This document shows positions 26,337-34,420 of a stretch of DNA of 64,000 nt, one piece after another. Below the pieces are notes generated by a model. The model saw nothing but the letters and a program-made list of their open reading frames with translations. It was not told the DNA's origin and made no database searches. The first letter of the stretch is position 1; each line of letters opens with the position of its first letter. Where the stretch lies: positions 1 to 64,000 of the forward strand of contig NZ_CABVQC010000020.1 of assembly GCF_902499175.1 (NCBI RefSeq), given 5' to 3'. Position numbers and translations under genes: made by a program. The DNA comes from Burkholderia aenigmatica. GTDB taxonomy: Bacteria > Pseudomonadota > Gammaproteobacteria > Burkholderiales > Burkholderiaceae.

Positions 26337-26368
26337 CGGGGATCGGGGCATAGCGCCCCGGCTCCCCG
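26337..26368 (+). terminator. Hairpin after the FkbM gene
   Basis: CGGGGA-TC-GGGGC faces GCCCC-GGC-TCCCCG, with a small internal mismatch, 10 bases after the FkbM stop. No T-tract follows, so it is a possible terminator only. Confidence 0.4.
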
Positions 26369-26606
26369 TGTCGACCGCCGGATGCGTATCGAGGGCCGCA
26401 CCGGCGTGCGCGTGATGACCTTCCTGCCGCTGCGACTGCGCGGGGCAGACGGTCGATGAACTGATCCGGTTTCCGGTTCGCAAGAATCCGGCACAACCCG
26501 GCAACAACCCGACGGCAACCCGTCCGGGTTTTCCCGGCCCTCCCGCATGCCCGCGTCGTCCCGCCGGGCTTTCGCGAACCTCCCATTCCCCGCTGCCTCT
26601 CGTCCC

Positions 26607-26617
26607 AACAGACGATG
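26607..26617 (+). promoter_or_regulatory. Copy 2 of the motif shared by both catabolic blocks
   Basis: AACAGACGATG, identical to 11,087-11,097, lies 67 bases before the hsaC start. It is a candidate shared regulatory site; the role is inferred from position only. Confidence 0.35.
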
Positions 26618-26684
26618 TGACGCCATCCCCGACCGGCCAGAATCCTTTCACGAACAACGGATTCTGAACGAGGAGGAGGCCGAC

Positions 26685-27581
26685 ATGATCGATGTCCGTG
26701 CACTCGGCTATGTGGTCGTCGAAGCGACCCGCGTCGACGCGTGGCGCCGCTATGCGGAGGACGTGCTGGGCATGCAGGCGATCGACGCGTCCGACGGCGC
26801 GTTGTACCTGAAGATGGACGAACGCGATTTCCGCTACGTGATCGTCCCCGGCCAGGCCGACCGCTATTTCGCGTCGGGCTGGGAACTGCCCGACGGCGCC
26901 GCGTTCGACGCCGCGCTTGCGGCACTGCAGCGCGCGGGTGTCGAACCCGTGCGCGCCACCCGCGACGAAGCCGCGTTGCGCCGCGTGCAGGCGATGGCGT
27001 GGTGCACCGACCCGTCCGGCAACCGCCACGAACTCTACTGGGGGCCGCGCTGCGACTTCCGCCGCTTCGTGTCGCCGCTCGGCGTGCCGCGCTTCGTCAC
27101 CGGCGACATGGGGCTCGGCCACGCGGTGCTGCCGGCGCCGCAGTTCGACGCGACCGACGCGTTCGTGCGCGGCGTGCTCGGCTTCGAGCTGTCCGACATC
27201 TACCGCGTGAAGTTCAGGCCCGATCCTGCCGAGCCGGAGAAGCGCATCCATTTCATGCATTGCCGCAACGCGCGCCATCACAGCCTCGCGCTGTTCGAGA
27301 TGGCCGTGCCGTCGGGCTGCGTGCACGTGATGACCGAAGTCGACTCGATGGACGAGGTGGGCCGCGCGCTGGATCGCGTGGCTGCCCACGACGTGAAGCT
27401 GTCCGCAACGCTCGGCCGTCACTGCAACGACCAGATGATCTCGTTCTACATGAAGACCCCCGGCGGCTTCGATCTCGAATACGGCTTCGGCGGCCTCACG
27501 GTCGACTGGTCGCAGCACGCGGTGTTCGAGGCCACCCAGGTGAGCCAGTGGGGCCACGACTTCAGCATCGGATACCGGTAA
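26685..27581 (+). CDS. hsaC: HsaC-like extradiol ring-cleavage dioxygenase
   Basis: The 298-residue two-domain extradiol dioxygenase retains the full iron site of the BphC/HsaC group: His146 (GLGHAVL), His214 (CVHVMTEVD) and Glu265 (FDLEYGF), with the second-sphere residues His199, His246 and Tyr255 also in place. HsaC cleaves the catechol ring A of 3,4-DHSA by meta cleavage. AGGAGGAGG stands just before ATG 26685. It opens the right catabolic block, followed by ipdA. BphC-type activity on other catechols cannot be excluded, but the surrounding genes favour steroids. Confidence 0.85.
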   Translation: MIDVRALGYVVVEATRVDAWRRYAEDVLGMQAIDASDGALYLKMDERDFRYVIVPGQADRYFASGWELPDGAAFDAALAALQRAGVEPVRATRDEAALRRVQAMAWCTDPSGNRHELYWGPRCDFRRFVSPLGVPRFVTGDMGLGHAVLPAPQFDATDAFVRGVLGFELSDIYRVKFRPDPAEPEKRIHFMHCRNARHHSLALFEMAVPSGCVHVMTEVDSMDEVGRALDRVAAHDVKLSATLGRHCNDQMISFYMKTPGGFDLEYGFGGLTVDWSQHAVFEATQVSQWGHDFSIGYR

Positions 27582-27590
27582 GCCAGCACG

Positions 27591-28484
27591 ATGACGATGA
27601 AACCTCTCGACAAGACGATGTCCGCGCGCGACGTGGTCGCGCAACTCGCCGACGGCATGACGATCGGCATCGGCGGATGGGGGCCGCGGCGCAAGCCGAT
27701 GGCGCTGGTGCGCGAGATCGCGCGCTCGAACCTGAAGGGCCTGACGATCGTCGCGTACGGCGGCGCCGATGTCGGCCTGCTTTGCGCGGCCGGAAAGGTG
27801 CGCAAGGTGGTGTTCGGCTTCGTGTCGCTCGACGTGATTCCGCTCGAGCCGCATTTCCGCCGCGCTCGCGAGCAGGGCCGCGTCGACGTGCTCGAACTCG
27901 ACGAAGGCATGCTGCAGCTCGGCCTGCGCGCGGCCGCCGCACGCCTGCCGTTCCTGCCGACGCGCGCCGGGCTCGGCACCGCGCTGCTCGATCACGCGCC
28001 GCAATTGCGCACGGTGCAATCGCCGTACGACGACGGCGAGACGCTGCTCGCGATGCCCGCGATCGAACTCGACGTCGCACTGCTGCACGTGAACGCGGCC
28101 GACCGGATGGGCAACACACGCATCGACGGTCCCGATCCGTTCTTCGACGCGTGGATGGCCCGTGCGGCGCAGCGCTGCTACGTGTCGGCGGAAACGGTCG
28201 ACGCGTCGCTCGCGAGCGACGACCTCGACGCCGCCAAACGCAACCCGTTCGAGCGCTCGCTCGTCACCGGCGTCGTGCACGCGCCGGGCGGCGCGCACCC
28301 GACCTCGTGCGGGCCGGCCTACGGCTGGGACCTGCCGCACCTGCGCGCGTACTGCTCGAGCGCGGAAGACGACGCGAAGACGGCGGCGTACCTGCGCGAC
28401 GTGGTCGGCCAGGACGAACGCCAGTACCTCGAAGGCGTCGGCGGGCTGTCGCACGTGACGACGCTGCCGTTGCCGATTCTGTAA
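27591..28484 (+). CDS. ipdA: IpdA-like CoA-transferase-family subunit (ring-opening hydrolase)
   Basis: The 297-residue protein has the class I CoA-transferase alpha fold: a start with ADGMTIGIGGWGPRRKPMALVREI, then LTIVAYGGADVGLL and a middle NAADRMGNTRIDGPDPFFD. It pairs with the next gene, 11 bases downstream. In actinobacteria IpdA and IpdB form a hydrolase that opens the last steroid ring (ring C, COCHEA-CoA) instead of transferring CoA. The gene order ipdA-ipdB-echA20-ipdC matches that of the KstR2 regulon in mycobacteria. ATG 27591 or 27597 may be the start; the ribosome site is weak. Confidence 0.8.
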   Translation: MTMKPLDKTMSARDVVAQLADGMTIGIGGWGPRRKPMALVREIARSNLKGLTIVAYGGADVGLLCAAGKVRKVVFGFVSLDVIPLEPHFRRAREQGRVDVLELDEGMLQLGLRAAAARLPFLPTRAGLGTALLDHAPQLRTVQSPYDDGETLLAMPAIELDVALLHVNAADRMGNTRIDGPDPFFDAWMARAAQRCYVSAETVDASLASDDLDAAKRNPFERSLVTGVVHAPGGAHPTSCGPAYGWDLPHLRAYCSSAEDDAKTAAYLRDVVGQDERQYLEGVGGLSHVTTLPLPIL

Positions 28485-28495
28485 AGGAGCGCCTT

Positions 28496-29293
28496 GTGAG
28501 CGAATCTCTCGACCATTCCCTCGCGGAACTGATGATCGTCGCGTCCGCGCGGCTCTGGCGCGATGACGGCGAAGTGCTGGCGACCGGCATCGGCACGGGC
28601 CCGCGGCTCGCGGCCGGCCTCGCGCGCCTTGCATATAACAACGGGCTGATGCTGACCGACGGCGAAGCGTATCTCGTCGAGGAGCCGGTGCCGCTAGGGC
28701 CGCGTCCCGACGGCTATCGCGTGAAGGCAAGCGGCTGGATGACCTACGAGCGCGTGTTCGACTGCCTGTGGCACGGCCGCCGCCATGCGCTCGTGATGCC
28801 GACGCAGATCGACCGCTTCGGCCAGGCCAACATCTCGTGGCTCGGCGACGACTACGCCCGCCCGAAAACCCAGCTGCTCGGTGCGCGCGGCTTCCCCGGC
28901 AACACGACGAACCACGCGAACTCGTTCTTCGTCAGCGGCCACGGCAAGCGCACGTTCGTCGAACACGAAGTCGACATGGTGTGCACGGTCGGCTACAACC
29001 CGGCGCGCCGGCTGCCCGGGATGAAGACCTTCGTCGACCTGCGCAGCATCGTCACCGACCTGTGCGTGATGGATTTCGGCGGGCCCGACCATGCGATCCG
29101 CGTGCGCTCGCTGCATCCGGGCGTGAGCTTCGACGAGGTGCAGGACGCGACGGGCTTCCCGCTGATCGCCGCACCGGACCTCGGCACGACGGCCGCGCCG
29201 AACGCCGACGATCTGCGCATCGTCCGCTCGCTCGATCCGCACAACCTGCGCGCGACGATCGTGCGCAACAATCCGGCGCCGCGCCGGGGATGA
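28496..29293 (+). CDS. ipdB: IpdB-like CoA-transferase-family subunit
   Basis: The 265-residue protein carries the class I CoA-transferase beta pattern: ELMIVASARLWRDDGEVLATGIGTGPRLAAGLARL, then LVMPTQIDRFGQANIS and the late VCTVGYNPARRLPG. GTG 28496 is the start, with AAGGAG 6 bases upstream. It is the partner of ipdA and lies in the same order as the actinobacterial ring C/D genes. A true CoA-transferase is the alternative, but the neighbours make the ring-opening hydrolase more likely. Confidence 0.8.
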   Translation: MSESLDHSLAELMIVASARLWRDDGEVLATGIGTGPRLAAGLARLAYNNGLMLTDGEAYLVEEPVPLGPRPDGYRVKASGWMTYERVFDCLWHGRRHALVMPTQIDRFGQANISWLGDDYARPKTQLLGARGFPGNTTNHANSFFVSGHGKRTFVEHEVDMVCTVGYNPARRLPGMKTFVDLRSIVTDLCVMDFGGPDHAIRVRSLHPGVSFDEVQDATGFPLIAAPDLGTTAAPNADDLRIVRSLDPHNLRATIVRNNPAPRRG

Positions 29294-29301
29294 GGTCAGA
29301 C

Positions 29302-30228
29302 ATGGAAGCGACCCAGGTGACCTTCGGCGACGGTGTCGTCGACTACGCGGTCGAAGGCGGCATCGCGACGATCACGATGAACCGCCCCGAGTACCACAAC
29401 GCGCAGAACTCGAAGATGACCTACGCGCTCGACGCGGCATTCCGGCGCGCCGCGCACGACGACGCGGTGAAGGCGATTGTGCTCGCGGGCGCCGGCAAGC
29501 ATTTCTCGGCGGGCCACGACATCGGCACGCCGGGCCGCGACATCCACGAGTCGTTCGAGCGCGCATCGCTGTGGTACGACCACGTCGACAAGGAAGGCGG
29601 CGAATTTCTCTATGCACGCGAGCAGGAGGTGTACCTCGGGATGTGCCGGCGCTGGCGCGACCTGCCGAAGCCGACCATCGCGATGGTGCAGGGCGCATGC
29701 ATTGCCGGCGGGCTGATGCTCGCGTGGGTGTGCGACCTGATCGTCGCGTCGGAGGATGCGTTTTTCGCGGACCCGGTCGTGCGGATGGGGATTCCGGGTG
29801 TCGAGTATTTCGCGCACGCCTACGAACTGAACCCGCGCATCGCGAAGGAATTCCTGTTCCTCGGCGAGCGGATGCCGGCGGAACGCGCGTACCAGATGGG
29901 GATGGTCAACCGCGTCGTGCCGCGCGAGCGGCTGCGCGACGCGACCTACGCAATTGCCGCGAAGGTCGCGACGATGCCGCGCCTCGGGCTCACGTTGACC
30001 AAGCAGGCGCTGAACCACGTCGAGGAACTGCAGGGCAAGCGCGCGGCGATGGATGCGGCGTTCGCGTGGCACCACTTCGCGCATGCGCACAACGAGCTGG
30101 TGAGCGGCGACCGTCTCGGCGGCTACGACGCCCGCAGCATGGCCAGCTCGCAGCGCCAGCCGAACGGCGCGGACCGCAGCGACGCGCCGACGCCGGCACC
30201 GGCCGCCGTCAACGGAGCCGCCGCATGA
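29302..30228 (+). CDS. echA20: EchA20-like enoyl-CoA hydratase/hydrolase
   Basis: The 308-residue crotonase-superfamily protein shows ITMNRPEYHNAQN, the oxyanion-hole segment HFSAGHDIGTPG and MVQGACIAGGLMLAWVCDLIVAS, and has an extended C-terminal tail rich in Ala and Pro. In the actinobacterial pathway EchA20 is a ring-hydrolysing crotonase acting before IpdAB. The gene lies between ipdB and ipdC as in that pathway. GAGG lies 6 bases before ATG 29302; ATG 29290, overlapping the ipdB stop, is an alternative giving four extra residues. The stop overlaps ipdC (ATGA). Confidence 0.8.
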   Translation: MEATQVTFGDGVVDYAVEGGIATITMNRPEYHNAQNSKMTYALDAAFRRAAHDDAVKAIVLAGAGKHFSAGHDIGTPGRDIHESFERASLWYDHVDKEGGEFLYAREQEVYLGMCRRWRDLPKPTIAMVQGACIAGGLMLAWVCDLIVASEDAFFADPVVRMGIPGVEYFAHAYELNPRIAKEFLFLGERMPAERAYQMGMVNRVVPRERLRDATYAIAAKVATMPRLGLTLTKQALNHVEELQGKRAAMDAAFAWHHFAHAHNELVSGDRLGGYDARSMASSQRQPNGADRSDAPTPAPAAVNGAAA

Positions 30229-31313
30229 GCATGACGCTGCATACGCCCTTGTGCGACCTGCTCGGCTGCCGTTACCCGATCGTGCAGACCGCGATGGGCT
30301 GGGTGGCCGACGCACGCCTCGTCGCGGCCACCGGTAACGCGGGTGGCTTCGGCTTCCTGGCTGGCGCGACGCTCGAACCGGAGCAGGTCGAGGCCGAGAT
30401 CCTGAAAGTGAAGTCGCTGACCGACCAGCCGTTCGGCATCAACTTCCACATGTTCCAGAAGAACGCGCAACAGGTCGTCGAGCTGGCGATCAAGCACCGG
30501 CTGCGCGCCGTCAGCTACGGCCGGGGGCCCGACGCGAAGACGATCCGCCGCTTCAAGGACGCCGGAATCGTCTGCATGCCGACCGTCGGCGCGCCGAAGC
30601 ATGCGGCGAAGGCGGTCGAGCTCGGCGCGGACATCGTCACCGTGCAGGGCGCGGAAGGCGGCGGCCACACGGGCGCGGTGCCGACCACGCTGCTGCTGCC
30701 GAAGGTGCTCGACGCGGTGCGGGTGCCGGTCGTCGCGGCCGGCGGCTTCTTCGACGGGCGCGGGCTGGCTGCCGCGCTGGCTTACGGCGCGGCCGGCATC
30801 GCGATGGGCACGCGCTTCCTGATGAGCGCCGAATCGCCGGTGCCGCGCGAGACGCTCGAACGCTACGTCGCGGTCGGCGACCCGGCGCGCATCCGCGTGT
30901 CGGACGCGCTTGACGGGCTGCCGCAACGGATGATCGACAACCCGTATCTGCTGAAGCTGGAACGCTTCGGCCCGCTGCGCCGCACGTGGTTCGCGCTGAA
31001 GACGGCCGAAGCGTGGCGGCGGCAGAACGGGCTGAGCACGGGCGACATGCTCGGCCTCGCGCTCAAGGCGCTGCGCTCGCAGGACTACACGGCGAGCCAG
31101 ACGCTGATGGCCGCGAACGCGCCGTTCCTGATCCAGCGCGCGATCGTCGAGGGGCGCCCCGACGAAGGCGTGCTGCCGAGCGGCCAGGCGGCCGCGATGA
31201 TCGGCGCGATCGAATCATGCGATGCGTTGATCGCGCGGATCGTCGCGGAAGCGGGCGAGCGGCTCGATGCGCTGGCCGTATTGCGCGGCGCGGCAGCGGC
31301 ACAGGCTGCGTAA
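30225..31313 (+). CDS. ipdC: IpdC-like flavin-dependent oxidoreductase (nitronate monooxygenase family)
   Basis: The 362-residue protein has the FMN-binding TIM barrel of the nitronate-monooxygenase family: YPIVQTAMGWVADARLVAATGNAGGFGFLAG, DIVTVQGAEGGGHTG, VPVVAAGGFFDGRGLAAALAYGAAGIAMGTRF. Within a steroid locus and directly after echA20 it matches IpdC, which introduces a double bond during ring C opening. ATG overlaps the preceding stop by 4 bases. The Gly-rich phosphate-binding loops appear intact. Nitronate detoxification is unlikely in this context. Confidence 0.8.
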   Translation: MSMTLHTPLCDLLGCRYPIVQTAMGWVADARLVAATGNAGGFGFLAGATLEPEQVEAEILKVKSLTDQPFGINFHMFQKNAQQVVELAIKHRLRAVSYGRGPDAKTIRRFKDAGIVCMPTVGAPKHAAKAVELGADIVTVQGAEGGGHTGAVPTTLLLPKVLDAVRVPVVAAGGFFDGRGLAAALAYGAAGIAMGTRFLMSAESPVPRETLERYVAVGDPARIRVSDALDGLPQRMIDNPYLLKLERFGPLRRTWFALKTAEAWRRQNGLSTGDMLGLALKALRSQDYTASQTLMAANAPFLIQRAIVEGRPDEGVLPSGQAAAMIGAIESCDALIARIVAEAGERLDALAVLRGAAAAQAA

Positions 31314-31338
31314 AAAACATCACAGGAAGGCTTTGGAG

Positions 31339-32148
31339 ATGACTACATCCAACCAACCGGCCGGCGCAACGCCGTTCCGGATCGATCGTGCCGACGGCAT
31401 CGCCGAACTGGTGATTGCCCATCCGCCCGTGAACGCGCTCGACGCGCAGGGCTGGCACGCGCTCTCGCGTGCGCTCGACGCGCTCGGCGAGGACGACGAC
31501 GTGCGCGCGATCGTCGTGCGCGGCGAAGGCCGCGGCTTCTGCGCGGGCGTCGACATCAAGGAACTGGCCGCGCATCCGGAGCGGATCGTCGCGGTCAACG
31601 CAGGCAACTACGAGACGTTCCGCGCGGTGCACCGCAACCCGAAACCGGTGATCGCGGCCGTACACGGCTTCGTGCTCGGCGGCGGGATCGGCATCTGCGG
31701 TGCGGCGGACATCGTCGTCGCGGCCGATTGCGCGCGCTTTGGCGTGCCCGAGATCGACCGTGGCGCGATGGGCGGCGGCGCGCATCTGCAGCGGCTGTTC
31801 GGCGTGCAGAAGGTGCGCATGATGTATTTCACCGGCGACATGATCGACGCGGCCGAAGCGTATCGGCTCGGCGCGGTCGAGCAGGTCGTGACGCGCGACA
31901 CGCTGCGCGACGCGGCGCTCGCGATCGCCCGCAGGATCGCCGAGAAGAGCCCGGCGATGGTGCGGCTCGCGAAGGAGGCGCTGAACGGCGTCGAGGACGG
32001 CGATCTCGAGGACAAGTACCGCTGGGAGCAGGGCTTCACGCTGCAGGCATACATGACGAACGATTCGACCGAGGCACGGGCCGCGTTCGTCGAGAAGCGC
32101 GACGCGCGCTTCGACGCGCAGGCCGCCGCCGAGGAGGCACGCGCATGA
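31339..32148 (+). CDS. Enoyl-CoA hydratase/isomerase family protein
   Basis: The 269-residue crotonase has IAELVIAHPPVNALD, the segment GRGFCAGVDIKELAAHPE, and AVHGFVLGGGIGICGAADIVVAA with the oxyanion-hole glycines. The catalytic-region sequence FGVPEIDRGAMGGGAH places it among hydratases and isomerases of CoA-thioester pathways. AGGAAGG precedes ATG 31339. It lies between ipdC and the first acyl-CoA dehydrogenase pair, so it may hydrate an unsaturated ring-degradation CoA ester. The exact step is unknown. Confidence 0.8.
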   Translation: MTTSNQPAGATPFRIDRADGIAELVIAHPPVNALDAQGWHALSRALDALGEDDDVRAIVVRGEGRGFCAGVDIKELAAHPERIVAVNAGNYETFRAVHRNPKPVIAAVHGFVLGGGIGICGAADIVVAADCARFGVPEIDRGAMGGGAHLQRLFGVQKVRMMYFTGDMIDAAEAYRLGAVEQVVTRDTLRDAALAIARRIAEKSPAMVRLAKEALNGVEDGDLEDKYRWEQGFTLQAYMTNDSTEARAAFVEKRDARFDAQAAAEEARA

Positions 32149-33314
32149 ACCTGACCTATACGCCGCAACAGCAGGCGTTCCGCACGGAAATCCGCGACTG
32201 GCTCGCCGCGCACGTGCCGCGCGAGCGGCTGCCGAGCTTCGACACGGAAGCGGGCTTTGCCGCGCACCGCGAATGGGAGCGCACGCTGCACTCGGGCCGC
32301 TGGAGCATGGTCACGTGGCCGCGCGAGCTGGGCGGGCGCGGCTGCGACCTGATCGAGTGGCTGATCTTCGAAGAGGAATACTGGCGCGCCGACGCACCGA
32401 TGCGCGTGAACCAGAACGGCATCTTCCTGCTCGGCCCGACGCTGATGGATTTCGGCACGGCGGAGCAGAAGGCGCGCTTCCTGCCCGCGATGGCGGCCGG
32501 CGAACACGTGTGGGCGCAGGGCTGGTCGGAGCCGAACGCGGGCTCGGACATGGCCGCGATCCGCACGACCGCTGCCCGCATCGGCGACGAATACGTGCTG
32601 AACGGCCAGAAGATCTGGTCGACCCGCGCGGTGTGGGCCGACTGGCTGTTCGGCCTGTTTCGCAGCGACCCCGAATCGTCGCGCCACCACGGGCTCACGT
32701 TCCTGATGGTGCCGCTGTCCGCGCCGGGCATCACGGTGCGGCCGATCCGTCAGCTGAACGGGCACACGGGCTTCGCGGAAATCTTCTTCGACGACGTGCG
32801 CGTGCCGGTCGAGAACCGTCTCGCGGCCGAAGGCGCGGGTTGGCAGGTCGCGATGGCGACGGCCGGCTTCGAGCGCGGGCTGATGCTGCGTTCGCCGGCG
32901 CGCTTCCAGCGCACCGCGCAGGCGCTGCGCGACCTGTATCTCGCGCACCGCGACAGCGCGGACCGCGATCCGACGCTGCGCGAGCGCGTGGTGCAGGCAT
33001 GGATGGATGCGCAGGCCTACGCGCTGTCGACCTACGCGACCGCGAGCCGGCTGCTGAAGGGCGGCCACATCGGCGCGGAGTCGAGCACCAACAAGGTGTT
33101 CTGGTCCGAGCTCGACCTGCGCATGCACCAGACGGCGCTCGACATCCTCGGCGCGCACGGCGAGGTCGTTCCGCAGACGGCCGCGCAGCACGCGACGCTC
33201 GGCCACTGGCTCGACGGCTTCCTGTTCGCGCAGGCCGGCCCGATCTACGCGGGCACCAACGAGATCCAGCGCAACATCGTCGCCGAACGGATGCTCGGCA
33301 TGCCGCGCGCGTAA
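32145..33314 (+). CDS. Acyl-CoA dehydrogenase, FAD-site subunit of pair 1
   Basis: The 389-residue protein is a FadE-type acyl-CoA dehydrogenase with WAQGWSEPNAGSDMAAIRT, NGQKIWST, FLMVPLSAPGI, RPIRQLNGHTGFAEIFFDDVRVP and the C-terminal FAD-binding YAGTNEIQRNIVAERMLG. It is followed by a second, shorter FadE-like protein. In steroid degraders such tandem genes encode alpha2beta2 heterotetramers with a joint active site. ATG 32145 overlaps the preceding stop by 4 bases. The substrate is probably a CoA thioester of the C/D-ring remnant or side chain. Confidence 0.8.
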   Translation: MNLTYTPQQQAFRTEIRDWLAAHVPRERLPSFDTEAGFAAHREWERTLHSGRWSMVTWPRELGGRGCDLIEWLIFEEEYWRADAPMRVNQNGIFLLGPTLMDFGTAEQKARFLPAMAAGEHVWAQGWSEPNAGSDMAAIRTTAARIGDEYVLNGQKIWSTRAVWADWLFGLFRSDPESSRHHGLTFLMVPLSAPGITVRPIRQLNGHTGFAEIFFDDVRVPVENRLAAEGAGWQVAMATAGFERGLMLRSPARFQRTAQALRDLYLAHRDSADRDPTLRERVVQAWMDAQAYALSTYATASRLLKGGHIGAESSTNKVFWSELDLRMHQTALDILGAHGEVVPQTAAQHATLGHWLDGFLFAQAGPIYAGTNEIQRNIVAERMLGMPRA

Positions 33315-33349
33315 GCGCGCCGGCGACTCTCTCACTGAACGGACATCGT

Positions 33350-34420
33350 ATGGATTTCGTATTCGATGAAGACCAGGAAGCGCTCGCGGACAGCGTGAAG
33401 CGCCTGCTGATGACCGAGATGACGCCCGAGCTGATCCGCGAGCTGTGGGCTACGCCGACCGGGCGTTCGGACGACCTGTGGGCGCTGTTCGCGTCGCAGG
33501 GGCTGACCGCCGTGTCGGTGCCGGAAGCGCACGGCGGCCTCGGCCTGACCGAAGTCGAATGGGCGCTGCTCGCGCAGACCTACGGCTACTTCGGCAGTCC
33601 CGAGCCGCTGCTCGACACGGCGCTCGTGTCGGCCGGCGTGCTGGCGCGGCTGCCCGCGAGCGGCTGGCGCGACGCGCTGCTGCGCGACATCGCCGAAGGG
33701 CGCGCGCGTGTCGCGCTCGTGCATCCGGTGAACCCCTATGCGGCCGACGTGCACGTCGCGCAGGCGCTGCTGTGCGAGCACCGCGGCGAGCTGCACCGCG
33801 TCGATCCCGCGCAGTGCGCATGGCGCGCGGTCGACAGTGTCGACCCGTCGCGGCGCCTGTTCACGCTCGACTGGGAACCGTCGGCGGCCACGTGCATCGC
33901 GAGCGCCGACGACGCCGCGCCGCTGCTCAATCGCGCGCTCGACCACGGCGCGTTCGCGGTCGCCGCGCAGCTGCTCGGCCTCACGCAGCGCGTGCTCGAC
34001 GTCGCGATCGACTACAGCGCGCAGCGCAAGCAGTTCGGCAAGGCGATCGGCTCGTACCAGGCGCTCAAGCACCTGCTCGCCGACGTCGCGATCCGCTACG
34101 AGTTCGCCCGGCCGGTAGTCGCGCGCGCCGCGCAGGCGATCGCCGACGACCATCCGCAGCGTGCGGTGTTCGTGTCGCACGCGAAGCTCGCGGCCACTGC
34201 CGCCGCGCAACTGGCCGCACGCCACACGATGCAAGTACATGGCGCGATTGGCTACACGTGGGAGCTCGACCTGCAGATCTTCATGAAGCGAATCTGGGCG
34301 CTCTCCGGCAGCTGGGGCGACACCGCGTTCCACAAGGCCCGCGTGGCCGACGCGATCCTCGGCGACGCATTGCCGATCGGTCCCGCGCAGACCTTCGATT
34401 TCGAGGAAACCAACCGATGA
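33350..34420 (+). CDS. Acyl-CoA dehydrogenase, partner subunit of pair 1
   Basis: The 356-residue FadE-like protein has a helical N-terminal domain (FDEDQEALADSVKRLLM), SVPEAHGGLGLTEVEWALLAQTYG, and a C-terminal YSAQRKQFGKAIGSYQALKHLLAD with MQVHGAIGYTWELDLQIFMKR. The middle beta domain is short and lacks the strong EPNAGSD-type flavin motif seen in its neighbour. This suggests it is the non-FAD or structural half of a heteromeric enzyme with the 32,145 gene product. It overlaps the following thiolase gene by 4 bases. Confidence 0.75.
   Translation: MDFVFDEDQEALADSVKRLLMTEMTPELIRELWATPTGRSDDLWALFASQGLTAVSVPEAHGGLGLTEVEWALLAQTYGYFGSPEPLLDTALVSAGVLARLPASGWRDALLRDIAEGRARVALVHPVNPYAADVHVAQALLCEHRGELHRVDPAQCAWRAVDSVDPSRRLFTLDWEPSAATCIASADDAAPLLNRALDHGAFAVAAQLLGLTQRVLDVAIDYSAQRKQFGKAIGSYQALKHLLADVAIRYEFARPVVARAAQAIADDHPQRAVFVSHAKLAATAAAQLAARHTMQVHGAIGYTWELDLQIFMKRIWALSGSWGDTAFHKARVADAILGDALPIGPAQTFDFEETNR

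Larger units (their letters stand above)
26328..26684. other. Intergenic region upstream of hsaC
   Basis: This 357-base gap holds the hairpin at 26,337-26,368 and the shared motif at 26,607-26,617. No coding frame is supported. It should contain the promoter of the right catabolic block. Confidence 0.45.

Noticed and set aside
25353-28730. Long - strand open frame of 1,125 codons
   Set aside because: Antisense shadow of FkbM, hsaC and ipdA/ipdB; composition is Arg/His-rich and no domain is visible.
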